Program-made: the position numbers and the translations under genes
Part shown: positions 1 to 10,019 of the stretch, piece after piece
Position numbering within the stretch: the first letter of the stretch is position 1
Layout: the number at the start of each line of letters is the position of its first letter
Assembly: GCA_903913215.1 (NCBI GenBank)
Contig: CAIWKE010000011.1
Span: forward strand, 212,335 to 276,334
DNA length: 64,000 nucleotides
From: an uncultured Holophagaceae bacterium
Lineage (GTDB): Bacteria > Acidobacteriota > Holophagae > Holophagales > Holophagaceae
Reading direction: 5' to 3'
Notes under the pieces: model-generated
What the model was told of the DNA's origin: nothing
The model's input: only the letters and a program-made list of their open reading frames with translations
Database searches by the model: none

Positions 1-1
1 T

Positions 2-118
2 CTGGAAGCGGGCATGGACGACCACATTCCCAAGCCGGTCCGCATGGAAGAGCTGAAGCGCATCCTCTCTCGCTGGCTGCCGGCGGGAGCCATGCCGGAC
101 ACGGGTAGGGGGGCTTGA
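2..118 (+). CDS. C-terminal end of a response-regulator receiver domain (partial)
   Basis: Only the last 38 codons are in the window. They read as the final strand and helix of a receiver domain: an AGMDDHIPKPV segment, in which the KP pair is the conserved Lys-Pro after strand 5, followed by an amphipathic helix and a short tail. This arrangement is typical of the C-terminal receiver of a hybrid histidine kinase or of a stand-alone response regulator. Which of the two cannot be told because the rest lies upstream. The stop codon overlaps the ATG of the next gene by one base (TGATG), so the two are probably translationally coupled and may act in one signalling pathway. Confidence 0.75.
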   Translation: MEAGMDDHIPKPVRMEELKRILSRWLPAGAMPDTGRGA

Positions 119-1302
119 TGGCGCGCAGCAGCGGCATCCTCGAGGACGCCACGGCCATCCGCATGGCCCTGCAAAGGCTTTGTGCTGCCGGGGCCACGCT
201 GGAAGTGGCCTACAAATCCCAGCGGGCTGCCTTCCCCATCCTCACGGAGGACGGGGATCGCCTGGCCTTCCGCATGGCCTTCGAGGACATGGGGGCCTGG
301 GGCCTGAAGGTCGGCGAGAACCTCGCGGTCAAGCTGAAGGACCGGGGTCTGGATTACGAATGCGTGATCGCCCAGGTGGGCCAGGACACCATCGAGGGGG
401 TGGAGGCCTGCCTGGCCAACATCCCGCGAGTCCTGCGCCGCTCGGACATGCACCGTCTGGCGGACTTCATCCCCGATCATCTGCACGCCCCGGCCCACGC
501 CGCGACCTTCACCAATTCCCGCAATGCGCTCCTCGACGGCACCGTCCAGAGCTTCGGCGAGGAGGGCCTGGAGCTGGTCCTGCGCAATACCAAGCAGGAC
601 ATCCGGGAGTTGCTGCGCATGGGGGAGGAGTCCCTGCTGGACATCCCCCTGGACCACGGCCTGCGCCTCCAGGCGCCCACCACCGTGGCCTACTTCGGCG
701 ACAACCTCGTGGGCCTGCGCTTCACCAAACAGGCGGATCCCAAGGTCCTGGACCGGTACCGCACCTGGGTGCAGGACCAGCAGGTCCTCCAGGCCCAGCA
801 GGACAAGGAAGAGTTCTCCCCCCGCGGCTTCCAGGAGGCCACGGCCCGCATCAACCGCGCTGCGGCCCTGCCCACGGTGAAGGTGCTGGTGGATCGCGAG
901 CCCATGCTCCTGCTCCTCAGCGAGAAGGAGGAGTTCGCCCGGCGTCTGGCCGAGGCCCTCAGCCGCAAGTTCGGGCTCGCCTGGCTGGATCACATCAAGG
1001 GGCCTGTGAAGACCCAGCTCAAGGACATCGGCGTGGGGGACACGGACTGGGGTCGGGTGAGCATGGTGCTCATCCACAACCAGCTGCGCCTAGCCAGCCC
1101 CCTGGAGCTGAGCAAGCAACTGACCGATTCCGAAGGCTGCCCCGTGCCCATCATCCTTGTGGGCACGGAGGAGGATGAGGAGAAGAAGCGCCACCACGCC
1201 ATGACCATGGGCGCCGTGGACTACGTGGCCGTGGAGCCCTTCCGCATCCTCGCCATCCTGCGGCGGCTGGATGAGACACGGAAGCTCTTCTACGGGGCCT
1301 GA
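118..1302 (+). CDS. PilZ-like domain protein with degenerate C-terminal receiver domain
   Basis: The protein has 394 aa. The start is the ATG overlapping the upstream stop; an in-frame TTG one codon earlier is less likely. Residues about 1-230 look like a YcgR/PilZ-type two-part module: a beta-rich N-terminal half, then a linker with LRRSDMHRL and a second beta-barrel-like half ending in LVGLRF. The PilZ Arg-rich c-di-GMP motif (RxxxR...DxSxxG) is not clear. Residues about 255-394 have receiver-like topology (VLIHNQ at strand 3, PIILVGTEEDEE at strand 4, then GAVDYVAVEPF), but the phospho-acceptor Asp is missing and the Lys after strand 5 is replaced, so phosphorylation is unlikely. The gene is probably an output or scaffold partner of the sensor ending just upstream. 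The fold assignment is inference; the exact role is unknown. Confidence 0.6.
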   Translation: MARSSGILEDATAIRMALQRLCAAGATLEVAYKSQRAAFPILTEDGDRLAFRMAFEDMGAWGLKVGENLAVKLKDRGLDYECVIAQVGQDTIEGVEACLANIPRVLRRSDMHRLADFIPDHLHAPAHAATFTNSRNALLDGTVQSFGEEGLELVLRNTKQDIRELLRMGEESLLDIPLDHGLRLQAPTTVAYFGDNLVGLRFTKQADPKVLDRYRTWVQDQQVLQAQQDKEEFSPRGFQEATARINRAAALPTVKVLVDREPMLLLLSEKEEFARRLAEALSRKFGLAWLDHIKGPVKTQLKDIGVGDTDWGRVSMVLIHNQLRLASPLELSKQLTDSEGCPVPIILVGTEEDEEKKRHHAMTMGAVDYVAVEPFRILAILRRLDETRKLFYGA

Positions 1303-1303
1303 G

Positions 1304-2431
1304 TCAGCGGAGGGACACGTCCCGCCCACGCCAGTGGTTCACGCCGCGCAGGCGGTCGCCGAGGGCCCAGGCGGTGCCGGTGGCAAAGACCAGGATGTTG
1401 AGGGGCCAGAGCGCCCAGAGCAGGTCCATGGGGCGGCCGCTGAGGCGCTGCTGCACATCGCCGGAGAGGGCGGGCACCAGCAGCCAGAGCAGGAGAGCCA
1501 ACACCGGGTGTCCGGCGAAAGGCAGCCAGAGCGGCGCCAGCCCGACCCCCAAGGCGCAGGGGATGAGCGGAGGGAGGAGCCACCAGCCGGGCAGGGCGGC
1601 GGCGTTCTTTCGCATGGCCCGCACCAGCTCGCCCAGGCCGTGGTACATGCGCAGGTGCAGATCAGGACCGCCGCAGGCCACGCGGTTCGTGAAGCCTGCA
1701 GCTTTTACGCGCCGGGCCAGCATCATGTCGTCGATGGCCTCCAGGGGTGCTGCGGCGTGGCCCCCTGCGCCCTCATAGACCTCGCGGCGCACCAGCGTGA
1801 AGGCACCCACGCCACAGAAGGCCAGCCGGCGGGGATTGGGCACTTGGTGGGGCGGAACCAGCACCAGGAAGGCCGAGGCCGCCAACGGGAGCACCAGGCG
1901 CTCGGCGGGGCTGACGGCGTCGATGGCGGGCAGCAGGGCCAGGATGTCCGTGGGCTGGGCCAGGGCGAAAGCCAGGGCACGACGCAACAGGGAAGGCGAG
2001 GCATGCACATCCCCGTCGGCGAAGAGCAGCCACTGGGCCGCCTTGGCTTCCGGTTGGCGGGAGGCCAGGTCCAGGGCATGGTTCTTCCCCAGCCACCCAG
2101 GCGGCAGCTCCTCGTTGCGCAGCACACGCAGACGCCCGGGATGGGCGGCCTCGCGCTGGCGGAGCAGCTCGGAGCTGCCATCGGTGGACCCGTCATCCAC
2201 CACCAGGATCCGCAGGTTCGGATAGTCCTGGGCCAGCCAGGAGTCGAGGGCCGGGCCCACCTCCAGCACCTCGTCGCGTACGGGGATGCAGAGGCAGATG
2301 GACGGCAACTCATCGGGCAGGGCAGGGTCGGGTTCCAGCTGGGGCAGGCGATTCCAGTGCCGGCGCAGCATGATCAGTCCCAGAAGGATCAGGGTCGTGG
2401 AACCCCAGGCGGCGTAGGTCAGGAAGCTCAT
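1304..2431 (-). CDS. Family 2 glycosyltransferase, membrane-associated (HpnB/CrtQ-like)
   Basis: The 375-aa protein has an N-terminal membrane helix, then a GT-A nucleotide-sugar-binding fold with VVDDGSTDGSS (the DDGS motif) near residue 90, the metal-binding DGDVHAS near 140, and a later IDDMMLARR segment resembling the ED acceptor motif. Two or three hydrophobic helices close the C-terminus, followed by a basic WRGRDVSLR tail. This layout is shared with glycosyltransferases that act on membrane lipids such as hopanoids and carotenoids. The actual acceptor cannot be read from sequence. Its start codon overlaps the stop of the upstream ClC gene (ATGA). It converges with the preceding plus-strand gene with one base between the stops. 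Confidence 0.8.
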   Translation of the reverse strand: MSFLTYAAWGSTTLILLGLIMLRRHWNRLPQLEPDPALPDELPSICLCIPVRDEVLEVGPALDSWLAQDYPNLRILVVDDGSTDGSSELLRQREAAHPGRLRVLRNEELPPGWLGKNHALDLASRQPEAKAAQWLLFADGDVHASPSLLRRALAFALAQPTDILALLPAIDAVSPAERLVLPLAASAFLVLVPPHQVPNPRRLAFCGVGAFTLVRREVYEGAGGHAAAPLEAIDDMMLARRVKAAGFTNRVACGGPDLHLRMYHGLGELVRAMRKNAAALPGWWLLPPLIPCALGVGLAPLWLPFAGHPVLALLLWLLVPALSGDVQQRLSGRPMDLLWALWPLNILVFATGTAWALGDRLRGVNHWRGRDVSLR

Positions 2432-3720
2432 TCGTTCCGCGTGCCCTGGAAGGCGACCACCGTCGCCACCAGGGCGGGGACCACCAGGGCGGCCTGGCCC
2501 GTGGTTTCTGCCAGGAAGACCACGGGGGTGATGAGGTTCCGGTGAACCGCTCCGGTGAAGGCGCTGGAGCCCACCAGCACGAATAGACCCGGCTGGCCCA
2601 GGCCGGCCCAGCTGTCGAAGGCCGCACCGATGGCGGCCCCCATGGCCACGGAGGGGAGCCAGGTCCCGCCCACCCCGGCGCCCGCAAACGTGAGCGCCGT
2701 GGCCAGAAGCTTCAGCACCAGGAAGGCGAGGGCCTGGGCGGGCAGCACCCCGCCCTTGAGCAAGTGGGAGACGAGATCCGATCCGCCCCCCTGGGTGATG
2801 GCCAGACCCGGGCAGAGCCAGGCGCCGGGTAGGGCCAGGAAGACTAGGCCCAGCCCCGCCAAGGCACCGCGCAGGGGCAGGGGCAGGACCCGGAGGTGCT
2901 GCCGACCCAGGCGAAGCAGCCGGCGGAAGATCGAGGCCCCCAGGGCGCAGGCAAGGCCGAGGGGCAGGGCCCAGAACACCTCTCGGGCCCGGAGCTGGAA
3001 GAGGGCGGGCACGCCCAACAGGGGCGCCGGGCCCCGCAGGGCGATGAAGGCAAGATAGCCCGAAGCGGAGGCCACCAGGGCTGGAGCCGCCTGGGCTGCG
3101 GTGAGCTCACCCTCATGCTCCACAGCCAGCAGGGCGCCCGACAGCGGGGCCCGGAACACGGCCGCCAGGGCGGCGGCGGATCCCGAAGTCACCACGACGC
3201 CCGGTTGGGCCAGGAGGCGCCTCAATTGGGGCCAGTGGCGCGCAAGCTGCCGAAGCCACTGGTGGAACTGCGCTCCCACCGCAGCGCCGAGCCACTTGGC
3301 GGGGCCCTCGATGCCTGCGCTCCCGCCAAAGCCGATGGTCAGGATGCAGGCAAGGGCCTTGCCGCAAGTGGGCCAGAAGCGGAAGGTCGCCAGAGGGTGG
3401 GTCTTGGCCTGCACGAGGTCCTTGACCAGCGAGACCTCACCCAACCCTGAAATCCATAGCCAGATCCCCGTGAGGCTGAGACCCACCAGGGGCATGAGTA
3501 TCAGGGCGGCGGCCTTCCAGCTCTGGAGCGCCAGGTGCCCCTCAAGCTTTTCCAAGCCCGACAGGGCAAGGGCCACCACCAGGCCGATGGCGGCGCCCAT
3601 GGGCAGCACGGCCAAGGCCAGGCGCCGCGCTTGGGCCACCATCCGGAGGCTGCGCAGTCGAGAGGGCAACGCAAGCGGGTGCCCCTGGGATCTGCGGTCA
3701 GGCTTCGACGCACCAGTCAT
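2428..3720 (-). CDS. ClC-family chloride channel / H+-Cl- antiporter
   Basis: This is an integral membrane protein of about 430 aa. It contains the ClC selectivity motifs GSAGIEGP (GxEGP) and AAVFRAPLSGALLAVE (GxFxxP region), plus a late hydrophobic segment with SSAFTGAVHR. The family moves chloride or fluoride across the inner membrane, some members in exchange for protons. The proton-path residues cannot be judged confidently here. The ATG at 3720 was chosen; a GTG at 3744 in the same frame is possible, and neither has a strong ribosome-binding site. The gene overlaps the glycosyltransferase downstream by four bases and is transcribed away from the antiporter gene on the plus strand. Confidence 0.85.
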   Translation of the reverse strand: MTGASKPDRRSQGHPLALPSRLRSLRMVAQARRLALAVLPMGAAIGLVVALALSGLEKLEGHLALQSWKAAALILMPLVGLSLTGIWLWISGLGEVSLVKDLVQAKTHPLATFRFWPTCGKALACILTIGFGGSAGIEGPAKWLGAAVGAQFHQWLRQLARHWPQLRRLLAQPGVVVTSGSAAALAAVFRAPLSGALLAVEHEGELTAAQAAPALVASASGYLAFIALRGPAPLLGVPALFQLRAREVFWALPLGLACALGASIFRRLLRLGRQHLRVLPLPLRGALAGLGLVFLALPGAWLCPGLAITQGGGSDLVSHLLKGGVLPAQALAFLVLKLLATALTFAGAGVGGTWLPSVAMGAAIGAAFDSWAGLGQPGLFVLVGSSAFTGAVHRNLITPVVFLAETTGQAALVVPALVATVVAFQGTRNE

Positions 3721-3812
3721 AGACCCAGTGTGTGGGACCACCACCAGGGCTGTCCAGGAAGCAGTCCCCGGTTGGATGCTTAAATGAGAGCACCCACCGC
3801 GTCTGGAGTCCC

Positions 3813-5054
3813 ATGCCCTTCGCCCTGCTCATGCACGATCCCCTGGCTGGGAGCCTCATGCTGCTGGCCCTGCTCTGGCTATCGGCGAAGGTGGGCGGGG
3901 AGCTGGCCCTGCGCCTGCGCCTGCCTGCGGTCACCGGCGAACTGGCCGTGGGCCTCGTCCTGGCGGGGCTGCACAAGGCCTGGCCCGGTTTCCCGGAGGT
4001 GGCAGCCTCGCCGGGCATGGAGCTGCTGGGGGGGCTGGGCGTGGTGGTGCTCATGTTCGCTGTGGGACTGGAGTCCACGGTGCCCCAGATGCTGAAGGTG
4101 GGCATGGCCTCCCTGCGGGTGGCCGTCATCGGCGTGGTGCTGCCCATGACCGCGGGGCTGGCCGGGGCCTGGCTCCTGCTGCCCAAGGGCACGCCCTTCG
4201 TGCTGGACCTCTTCATCGGCGCCTGCCTGTGCGCCACCAGCATCGGCATTTCGGCGCAGGTGCTGCGGGAACAGGGGGCGGGGGATTCCGTCGCAGGGCG
4301 CATCATCGTGGGCGCCGCTGTGGTGGATGATGTGCTTGGGCTGTTGGTGCTGGTGGCTGTGTCCGGCTGGGTGGCAGCCGCCTCCGGCTCTGGAGGCGCG
4401 GGTCCGGCGCTGACGCGCACCCTGTTGCTGGCTCTGGGCTTCCTGGCGGCGGCCTTCACTCTGGGTCGCTGGGGTACGCCCCATCTCTTCCGTCTCGCCA
4501 ACCGCTTCCGCAGCGAGCAACTCCTGCTGCCTCTGGGGCTGGGCTTCGCCTTCCTGCTGGCTTGGCTGGGCAACCTGGCGGGTCTGGCCTCCATCGTGGG
4601 CGCCTACGCAGCGGGCCTCATCCTGGAGCCCGCGCACATCGAGGATCTGGAGCGCAGGGAGCAGCACACGCTGGAAGAATTGGTGCGGCCCCTGGTGACC
4701 GTACTGTCTCCGTTGTTCTTTGTACTCATGGGCGCCAAGGTGGATCCCATCGCCCTGTTCCAGCCCGCCACCCTGGGCTTCGCCGCCGTTCTGGCCCTGC
4801 TGGGCGTGGCCGGGAAGTACCTGGCAGGCTATGGGGCCGGGCGGGGCCAGCAGGTGCCCGTGGTGGGCTGGGGCATGGTGCCCCGGGGTGAGGTGGGCCT
4901 AATCTTCGTGGCGGCTGGCGCCCAGCTCCAGTGGCAGGGCGCCCCGCTCCTCACCCCGGCCATCCAGGCGGGCATCATCGGCGCCCTGCTGCTCACCACC
5001 GTGGCCGGACCCATCGGGTTGGGGTGGGCCCTGGGCAGGGCGAAGCGGGGCTGA
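3813..5054 (+). CDS. CPA2-family Na+(K+)/H+ antiporter
   Basis: The 413-aa protein is built almost entirely of hydrophobic helices. Family hallmarks are LPAVTGELAVGLVLAG near the N-terminus, a GAAVVDDVLGLLVL segment containing the two adjacent Asp of the CPA2 ion-binding site, and a late GMVPRGEVGLIF segment typical of KefB/NapA-like exchangers. There is no C-terminal TrkA-N (KTN) domain, so it is a short NapA-like form rather than a full KefB/KefC. The ATG at 3813 is preceded by GGAG four bases upstream; longer in-frame extensions would overlap the divergent ClC promoter region. It ends four bases before the end of the convergent btuD. Confidence 0.85.
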   Translation: MPFALLMHDPLAGSLMLLALLWLSAKVGGELALRLRLPAVTGELAVGLVLAGLHKAWPGFPEVAASPGMELLGGLGVVVLMFAVGLESTVPQMLKVGMASLRVAVIGVVLPMTAGLAGAWLLLPKGTPFVLDLFIGACLCATSIGISAQVLREQGAGDSVAGRIIVGAAVVDDVLGLLVLVAVSGWVAAASGSGGAGPALTRTLLLALGFLAAAFTLGRWGTPHLFRLANRFRSEQLLLPLGLGFAFLLAWLGNLAGLASIVGAYAAGLILEPAHIEDLERREQHTLEELVRPLVTVLSPLFFVLMGAKVDPIALFQPATLGFAAVLALLGVAGKYLAGYGAGRGQQVPVVGWGMVPRGEVGLIFVAAGAQLQWQGAPLLTPAIQAGIIGALLLTTVAGPIGLGWALGRAKRG

Positions 5055-5058
5055 GGGG

Positions 5059-5780
5059 CTAGTTCACAGGCAGCTCTGGCACCAGCGATTCCACGAAGGT
5101 GGCCTCGACGCGGAAGACCTCGCGGATGAGGGGGGCCGTGAGCACGTCGTGGGGCCCGCCGTTGCCCACGAGGCGGCCGCCGTCCAGCACCAGCACGCGG
5201 TCGAAGCGGTAGGCGGCGCGGAGGTCGTGGAGGGTCACCACCACGGTGCCGCCCGCAGTGGCCAGGCGGCGGGCCAGGCGCATGACCTCCAGAGCGTGAC
5301 GCACGTCCAGTTGGGCCACGGGCTCGTCCCACAGTTGTATCGGAGCGCCTGTGGCCAGGGCCCGAGCCAGGCCCACCCGGTGGCGTTCTCCGCCGGACAG
5401 CTGGGTGGCTGGGCGCTCAGCCAGGTGGCCCAGATCCAGTTCCGCCAATGCCTGAGCCACGCCGCTGAGATCATCCCCCCAGGCGAAGCGCCCCTGGGCC
5501 ACCACCTCCCGCACCGGGAAGGCGAACTCGAAGAGGGCCTCCTGGGCCACCCAGGCCAGGCGCCGTCCCCGCTCCATGACGGCCACCTGCGACAGCGGTT
5601 GTCCACTCCACTGCACGACCCCCTCGCAGGGCAGCAGTCCCGCCAGGGCTTGGAGCAGCGTGGACTTGCCGGCCCCGTTGGGGCCTACCACGGCCACCAG
5701 CTCCCCAGGCCCCAGGTCCAGGGACACCTCTGTCAGGCGGCCGGGGACCGTGAGGGCGCGAGCGTGGAGGGCAGGAGACT

Positions 5781-5784
<4 letters not shown>
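5059..5784 (-). CDS. btuD: Cobalamin ABC transporter ATP-binding protein
   Basis: The 241-aa ABC ATPase has Walker A GPNGAGKST, signature LSGGERHRVGLARAL, Walker B IQLWDEP followed by the D-loop, and an H-loop in VVVTLHDL. It belongs to the FecE/BtuD group that serves iron-siderophore and vitamin B12 importers. The ATG overlaps the permease stop (ATGA), marking one operon btuB-btuF-btuC-btuD. The cobalamin riboswitch at the head of that operon makes B12 (or another corrinoid) the likely substrate. An in-frame GTG at 5805 would overlap the permease further and is less likely. Confidence 0.87.
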
Positions 5785-6770
<986 letters not shown>

Positions 6771-6803
6771 GGCTGGCACCACAGAGAAAAAGGAAAAGAT
6801 TCA

Positions 6804-6892
6804 GCCACAAAGAACACAAAGGGCACAAAGAAAAGCCGGGTGCTGAACCCAGTCCTCTTTGTGCTCTTTGTGCTCTTTGTGTTCTTTGTGGC
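6804..6892. repeat. Palindromic repeat of short tandem units (copy 1, btuC-btuF gap)
   Basis: The left arm is built of units such as CACAAAG spaced 8-9 bases apart. The right arm carries the complementary CTTTGTG units, so the whole 89-bp stretch can fold into one long imperfect hairpin ending in GCC...GGC. The unit periodicity and palindrome recur at 7786-7873 and 19903-20109 with different unit sequences, pointing to a dispersed family of intergenic repeats. In this position it lies inside the btu operon and could affect messenger stability or expression of the distal genes; that effect is inference. Confidence 0.8.
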
Positions 6893-6966
6893 CATAGTAT
6901 TTTCTTTTTGTAGTTTTCAGTTTTAGCGTTCTTTCGCGCCTTTAGCGGTTTCTTTTCCTTCGCGGT

Positions 6967-7902
6967 CTATCTGAACCGTTCTGGGTGCAGCGCTCGGGCG
7001 AGGGTTTCGTAGCCGTCGATGCGGTGGTGGGAGAGGCTGGACATCAGGGGGCCGGGGACCACCACCACGTGGCCGGCCTTGAGGGCGGGCAGGGCGCGGT
7101 AGTGGGGGATGCCACTGAGGTGTTCGCGGATACCCGCTTCCTCGCCCGAGGCCACGAGCACCTCCACGTTCCAGGTGAGCAGCTTCTCAGTGGGGGTCGG
7201 GGCGTGCCCCTTCAGGCCCGCTTCGGCAGCCACATTGAGGGCCCCAGCGTGATCGCAGAGATCCTGGAAGGTGGTGCCACTACCGGAGGTGAAGGGGAAA
7301 CTCCCGGCGCTGAGGACACGCGTGGGTCGCAGGCCCTTGAGCCTGGCTGCCAGCGCGTCCACGCGGGTCCGGCAGCGGCTGATGAGGGCCTGGGCGCGGG
7401 CCTCCTGCCCGAGTTCACGACCCAGGATCCCCAGGCTCGTATAGACGTCCTCCAGGCTTTCGAAGTGGTCCAGCACCACCAGACGCACGCCTGAGCGCCG
7501 CAGCAGGGTGAGGGTTTCCGGGCGGGTGAAGCTGGCGGCAAGCACCAGGTCGGGGCGGAAGCGCAGCACACTTTCGGCATCGCTGTCCTTGATGGCGGGA
7601 AAGGCCTCGGCCTCGGCGGCCACGGGGCTGAAGCGCGTGTCCCTGGCGATGTGGCTGAGGGCCGCGATCTGACCCGGATCCGCCAGGGCCAGCAGCAGCT
7701 CATCCGTGCCCACCGATTGACTCACGACCCGCATGGGCCGCGCCGCCGACAATGGCAGCGCAGTGATGGCTAAGAAAAGAAAACTTCTCACCACCAAGGC
7801 ACCAAGAGCGCCAAGAAAGAAGAAAGCCCTTTGTTCTTTTTTCCTTGGTGTCTTGGTGTCTTGGTGGTGATCTCTTGTCTTTCTGGATTGGATGAGGCCC
7901 AT
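6967..7902 (-). CDS. btuF: Periplasmic cobalamin-binding protein with repeat-derived N-terminal extension
   Basis: The 311-aa protein is a BtuF/FepB-type (helical backbone) binding protein. Features include VGTDELLLAL near the start of the mature part, LRFRPDLVLAAS, a GRELGQEARA helix, and a late VVVPGPLMSS. It would deliver corrinoid to BtuCD. The ATG at 7902 overlaps the btuB stop (TGATG) and has GGAGG five bases upstream, an excellent start. Reading from there, however, the first ~36 residues are encoded by a palindromic repeat, and only then comes a signal-peptide-like stretch (RSFLFLAITALPLSAA). In-frame GTG codons at 7794 and 7791 lie right before the signal peptide and could be the functional start. 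Either way the repeat interrupts the natural gene start. Confidence 0.82.
   Translation of the reverse strand: MGLIQSRKTRDHHQDTKTPRKKEQRAFFFLGALGALVVRSFLFLAITALPLSAARPMRVVSQSVGTDELLLALADPGQIAALSHIARDTRFSPVAAEAEAFPAIKDSDAESVLRFRPDLVLAASFTRPETLTLLRRSGVRLVVLDHFESLEDVYTSLGILGRELGQEARAQALISRCRTRVDALAARLKGLRPTRVLSAGSFPFTSGSGTTFQDLCDHAGALNVAAEAGLKGHAPTPTEKLLTWNVEVLVASGEEAGIREHLSGIPHYRALPALKAGHVVVVPGPLMSSLSHHRIDGYETLARALHPERFR
7786..7873. repeat. Palindromic repeat (copy 2), read in frame at the start of btuF
   Basis: The left arm TCACCACCAAGGCACCAAG and right-arm units CTTGGTGTCTTGGTG form a long imperfect inverted repeat with units every 8-9 bases, the same architecture as the copies at 6804 and 19903. 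It lies between the best ribosome-binding site/ATG of btuF and its signal peptide, and its length keeps the frame open. Confidence 0.8.
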
Positions 7903-9929
7903 CACCACCTCCAGGTGGCGGCAAGGGACACCCGGGGGCCGGCGGCGGGGAAGCCGTAGACTAGGGCGGCGTCGCCGTTGGTGTCGTAGCGCCCGCGCAG
8001 CCAGTCCTGCACGCCCTGTCGGGGCTGCAGCAGGTGCTCGCCGCGCAGGGTCAGGCTGAGGCCAGGGAGAGGTTCGTGGGAGAGCCCGACGCTGAGGTCC
8101 CGGAAGGGGTGGCCCGTGGAGAGCACCTGGTAGGTGGTGTCGCTCAGGTCATAGCGGGAGCCCACCTGGTCCAGGCGCAGATCCGCCCGCCAGGCCTTGG
8201 TCTGGACGAAGGCCGAGGCCGCCGCCGTGAAGAAGGGGTGTCGCACGATGGCCGAATTCTGCTGACCGAAGGCCTGCCCGGGCGTGTTGTGGTCCAGGTC
8301 CCGGGTCTCCTGGCTGTGGAGGATGAGGTCCCAGCCGTAGGCGAGGTCCGTACCGCCGCGCCAGCCCAGGGCGCCCTCCAGGCTCTGGGCGCGGATACGG
8401 CCCTGGTTTGTGTAGTGGGAGGTGAAGAGGGGCGGGTAGGCGAAGCTGGTGTCGTAGACGTAGGCCAGCAGATCCTGGATGGTGGTGCGCTGGGCCTCCA
8501 GGCGGTAATCCCAGTGCTCGGCCAGCAGGCCCGTGGCGCCCAGCTGCACCGTGCGGCTGCGCTCTGGCGTGATGGCATAGGCTTTCCGGTCCTGGCTTTC
8601 GGCCTGGGCGTTGAGGGCGAACTCAGTGGTGTTGGGCATGCGGAAGCCCTGCCCGGCGCTGAGGTAGAGCCGCAGCTCCGGGCGCAGCACCCAGTTCAGA
8701 CCCGTGCGCCAGGTGCCCGCCTCGGCACTGCCGGCGCGGCTGCGCTGGCCGGTGTCCGAGCGGTCCAGGTCGCGGTGACCGGCGTCCCGGCGCAGGCCCG
8801 CCACCCAGTCCAGCCCCTCCGCCAGGGTCCAGCGGCTTTCCAGGGCCGCGGCTAGGTCGTGGCCCTCACCCCGGTAGCGCACGGCGGCATAGGTGTTCGG
8901 GTCGTAATAATTCCGGGCATGGCTGGTGTCTTCAAGTCCCTCCAAGCGACCCGAAAGGCGAAAGCTGGTGGCCGGGGTCCAGTGCAGGGTGAACTGGTCT
9001 TCCACGCGCCGGAAGTCCCGGTCCGTCTGCTGGCGCAGAGGACCATTGGGATCGCCGGATAGCCCGGACAGGGCCTGGAGCGTGTCCTCCAGCACGAGGT
9101 TCGGGGCCAGGGTCCAGCGCAAGCTGGCGCCCCAGGACTCCTGGCGGTCGCGGGATTCGCGGCCCGGCTGGTAGGCGCGGACCGCTGGGTAGCCGGTGGT
9201 GGTGAAGGGCACGGCGGTGTTCTGGCCACTGTTGCGGTAGAAGCCCGTGAGTTCGGCTTCGCCCAGCTTTGTCCCCAGGCGCAGGAAGCCCCCGGACTGG
9301 TGGAACTCGGCACCCGGGAAGGTGCTGCCCTGTTTCAGGGCCTCAGCCCCGGCGGCGATCCAGCTCTGGCCCTTGGTGAATTGGGTCTGGGCGGTGGCAC
9401 CCACCTGACCGTCGGTGCCCAGCTTCAGGCCCACCTGGCCGTGGCTGCCTTCGGCCCCGTGCCCGAGGCTGCTGAGCGAGATGACGCCGCCGATGGCGTC
9501 ACTGCCGTAGAGCACGGAAGAAGGCCCCAGCACCAGTTCCACCCGGGCGATGCCGACCAGGCTGAGGGCCCCCAGATCGGGGCTGATGGCCGTGGGGTTG
9601 TTGAGGCGCAGGCCGTCCAGCAGCACCACCACGTTTTTGCTGAGCGTGCCGTTGAGGAAGGCCGAGGCCTGGCTCCCGGCGCCGCCGGTGCCCATGACGG
9701 CACCGGGTTGCAGCACTTCCAGCAACTCCGCCAGGGTGCGGCTGCCCAGGCGGGCCAGCTCTTCGGCCTCCACGACGCGCACGGGGGCCGGGGTGCGGGT
9801 GACCACCACGGGCTGGGCCTCGGCGCTCACGGTGACCGTGGCCGCCAGGGGCTTGCCATCCGGCTCGCCAGTGGCGGCGGAAAGGGCGGACACGGCCGCC
9901 AGAGAAAAGAGAATCCGGGAATGACCCAT
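7902..9929 (-). CDS. btuB: TonB-dependent outer-membrane cobalamin receptor
   Basis: The 675-aa protein starts with a signal peptide (HSRILFSLAAVSALSAATG). It then has a TonB-box-like QPVVVTRTPAPVRVV and a plug domain containing LAELLEVLQPG, VVVLLDGLRLNNP and VLYGSDAIGGVISL. A long beta-barrel follows, ending in the aromatic C-terminus SLAATWRW expected for outer-membrane insertion. The ATG at 9929 is chosen because GGAGG sits four bases upstream; the ATG one codon earlier is too close to it. As first gene after a cobalamin riboswitch and before BtuF/C/D homologues, it most likely imports B12 or related corrinoids using TonB energy. Confidence 0.88.
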   Translation of the reverse strand: MGHSRILFSLAAVSALSAATGEPDGKPLAATVTVSAEAQPVVVTRTPAPVRVVEAEELARLGSRTLAELLEVLQPGAVMGTGGAGSQASAFLNGTLSKNVVVLLDGLRLNNPTAISPDLGALSLVGIARVELVLGPSSVLYGSDAIGGVISLSSLGHGAEGSHGQVGLKLGTDGQVGATAQTQFTKGQSWIAAGAEALKQGSTFPGAEFHQSGGFLRLGTKLGEAELTGFYRNSGQNTAVPFTTTGYPAVRAYQPGRESRDRQESWGASLRWTLAPNLVLEDTLQALSGLSGDPNGPLRQQTDRDFRRVEDQFTLHWTPATSFRLSGRLEGLEDTSHARNYYDPNTYAAVRYRGEGHDLAAALESRWTLAEGLDWVAGLRRDAGHRDLDRSDTGQRSRAGSAEAGTWRTGLNWVLRPELRLYLSAGQGFRMPNTTEFALNAQAESQDRKAYAITPERSRTVQLGATGLLAEHWDYRLEAQRTTIQDLLAYVYDTSFAYPPLFTSHYTNQGRIRAQSLEGALGWRGGTDLAYGWDLILHSQETRDLDHNTPGQAFGQQNSAIVRHPFFTAAASAFVQTKAWRADLRLDQVGSRYDLSDTTYQVLSTGHPFRDLSVGLSHEPLPGLSLTLRGEHLLQPRQGVQDWLRGRYDTNGDAALVYGFPAAGPRVSLAATWRW

Positions 9930-10019
9930 CATGCCTCCACGCATGAAGTCGTGGAAGCGGGGCGGATTTCCTGAGGGGAAACCATGGCCCTGCCCGTGCC
10001 CACGACGGGGGGTGAGGTG

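Noticed and set aside
1271..2545. 424-codon plus-strand frame over the glycosyltransferase gene
   Set aside because: Shadow of the minus-strand gene, low complexity.
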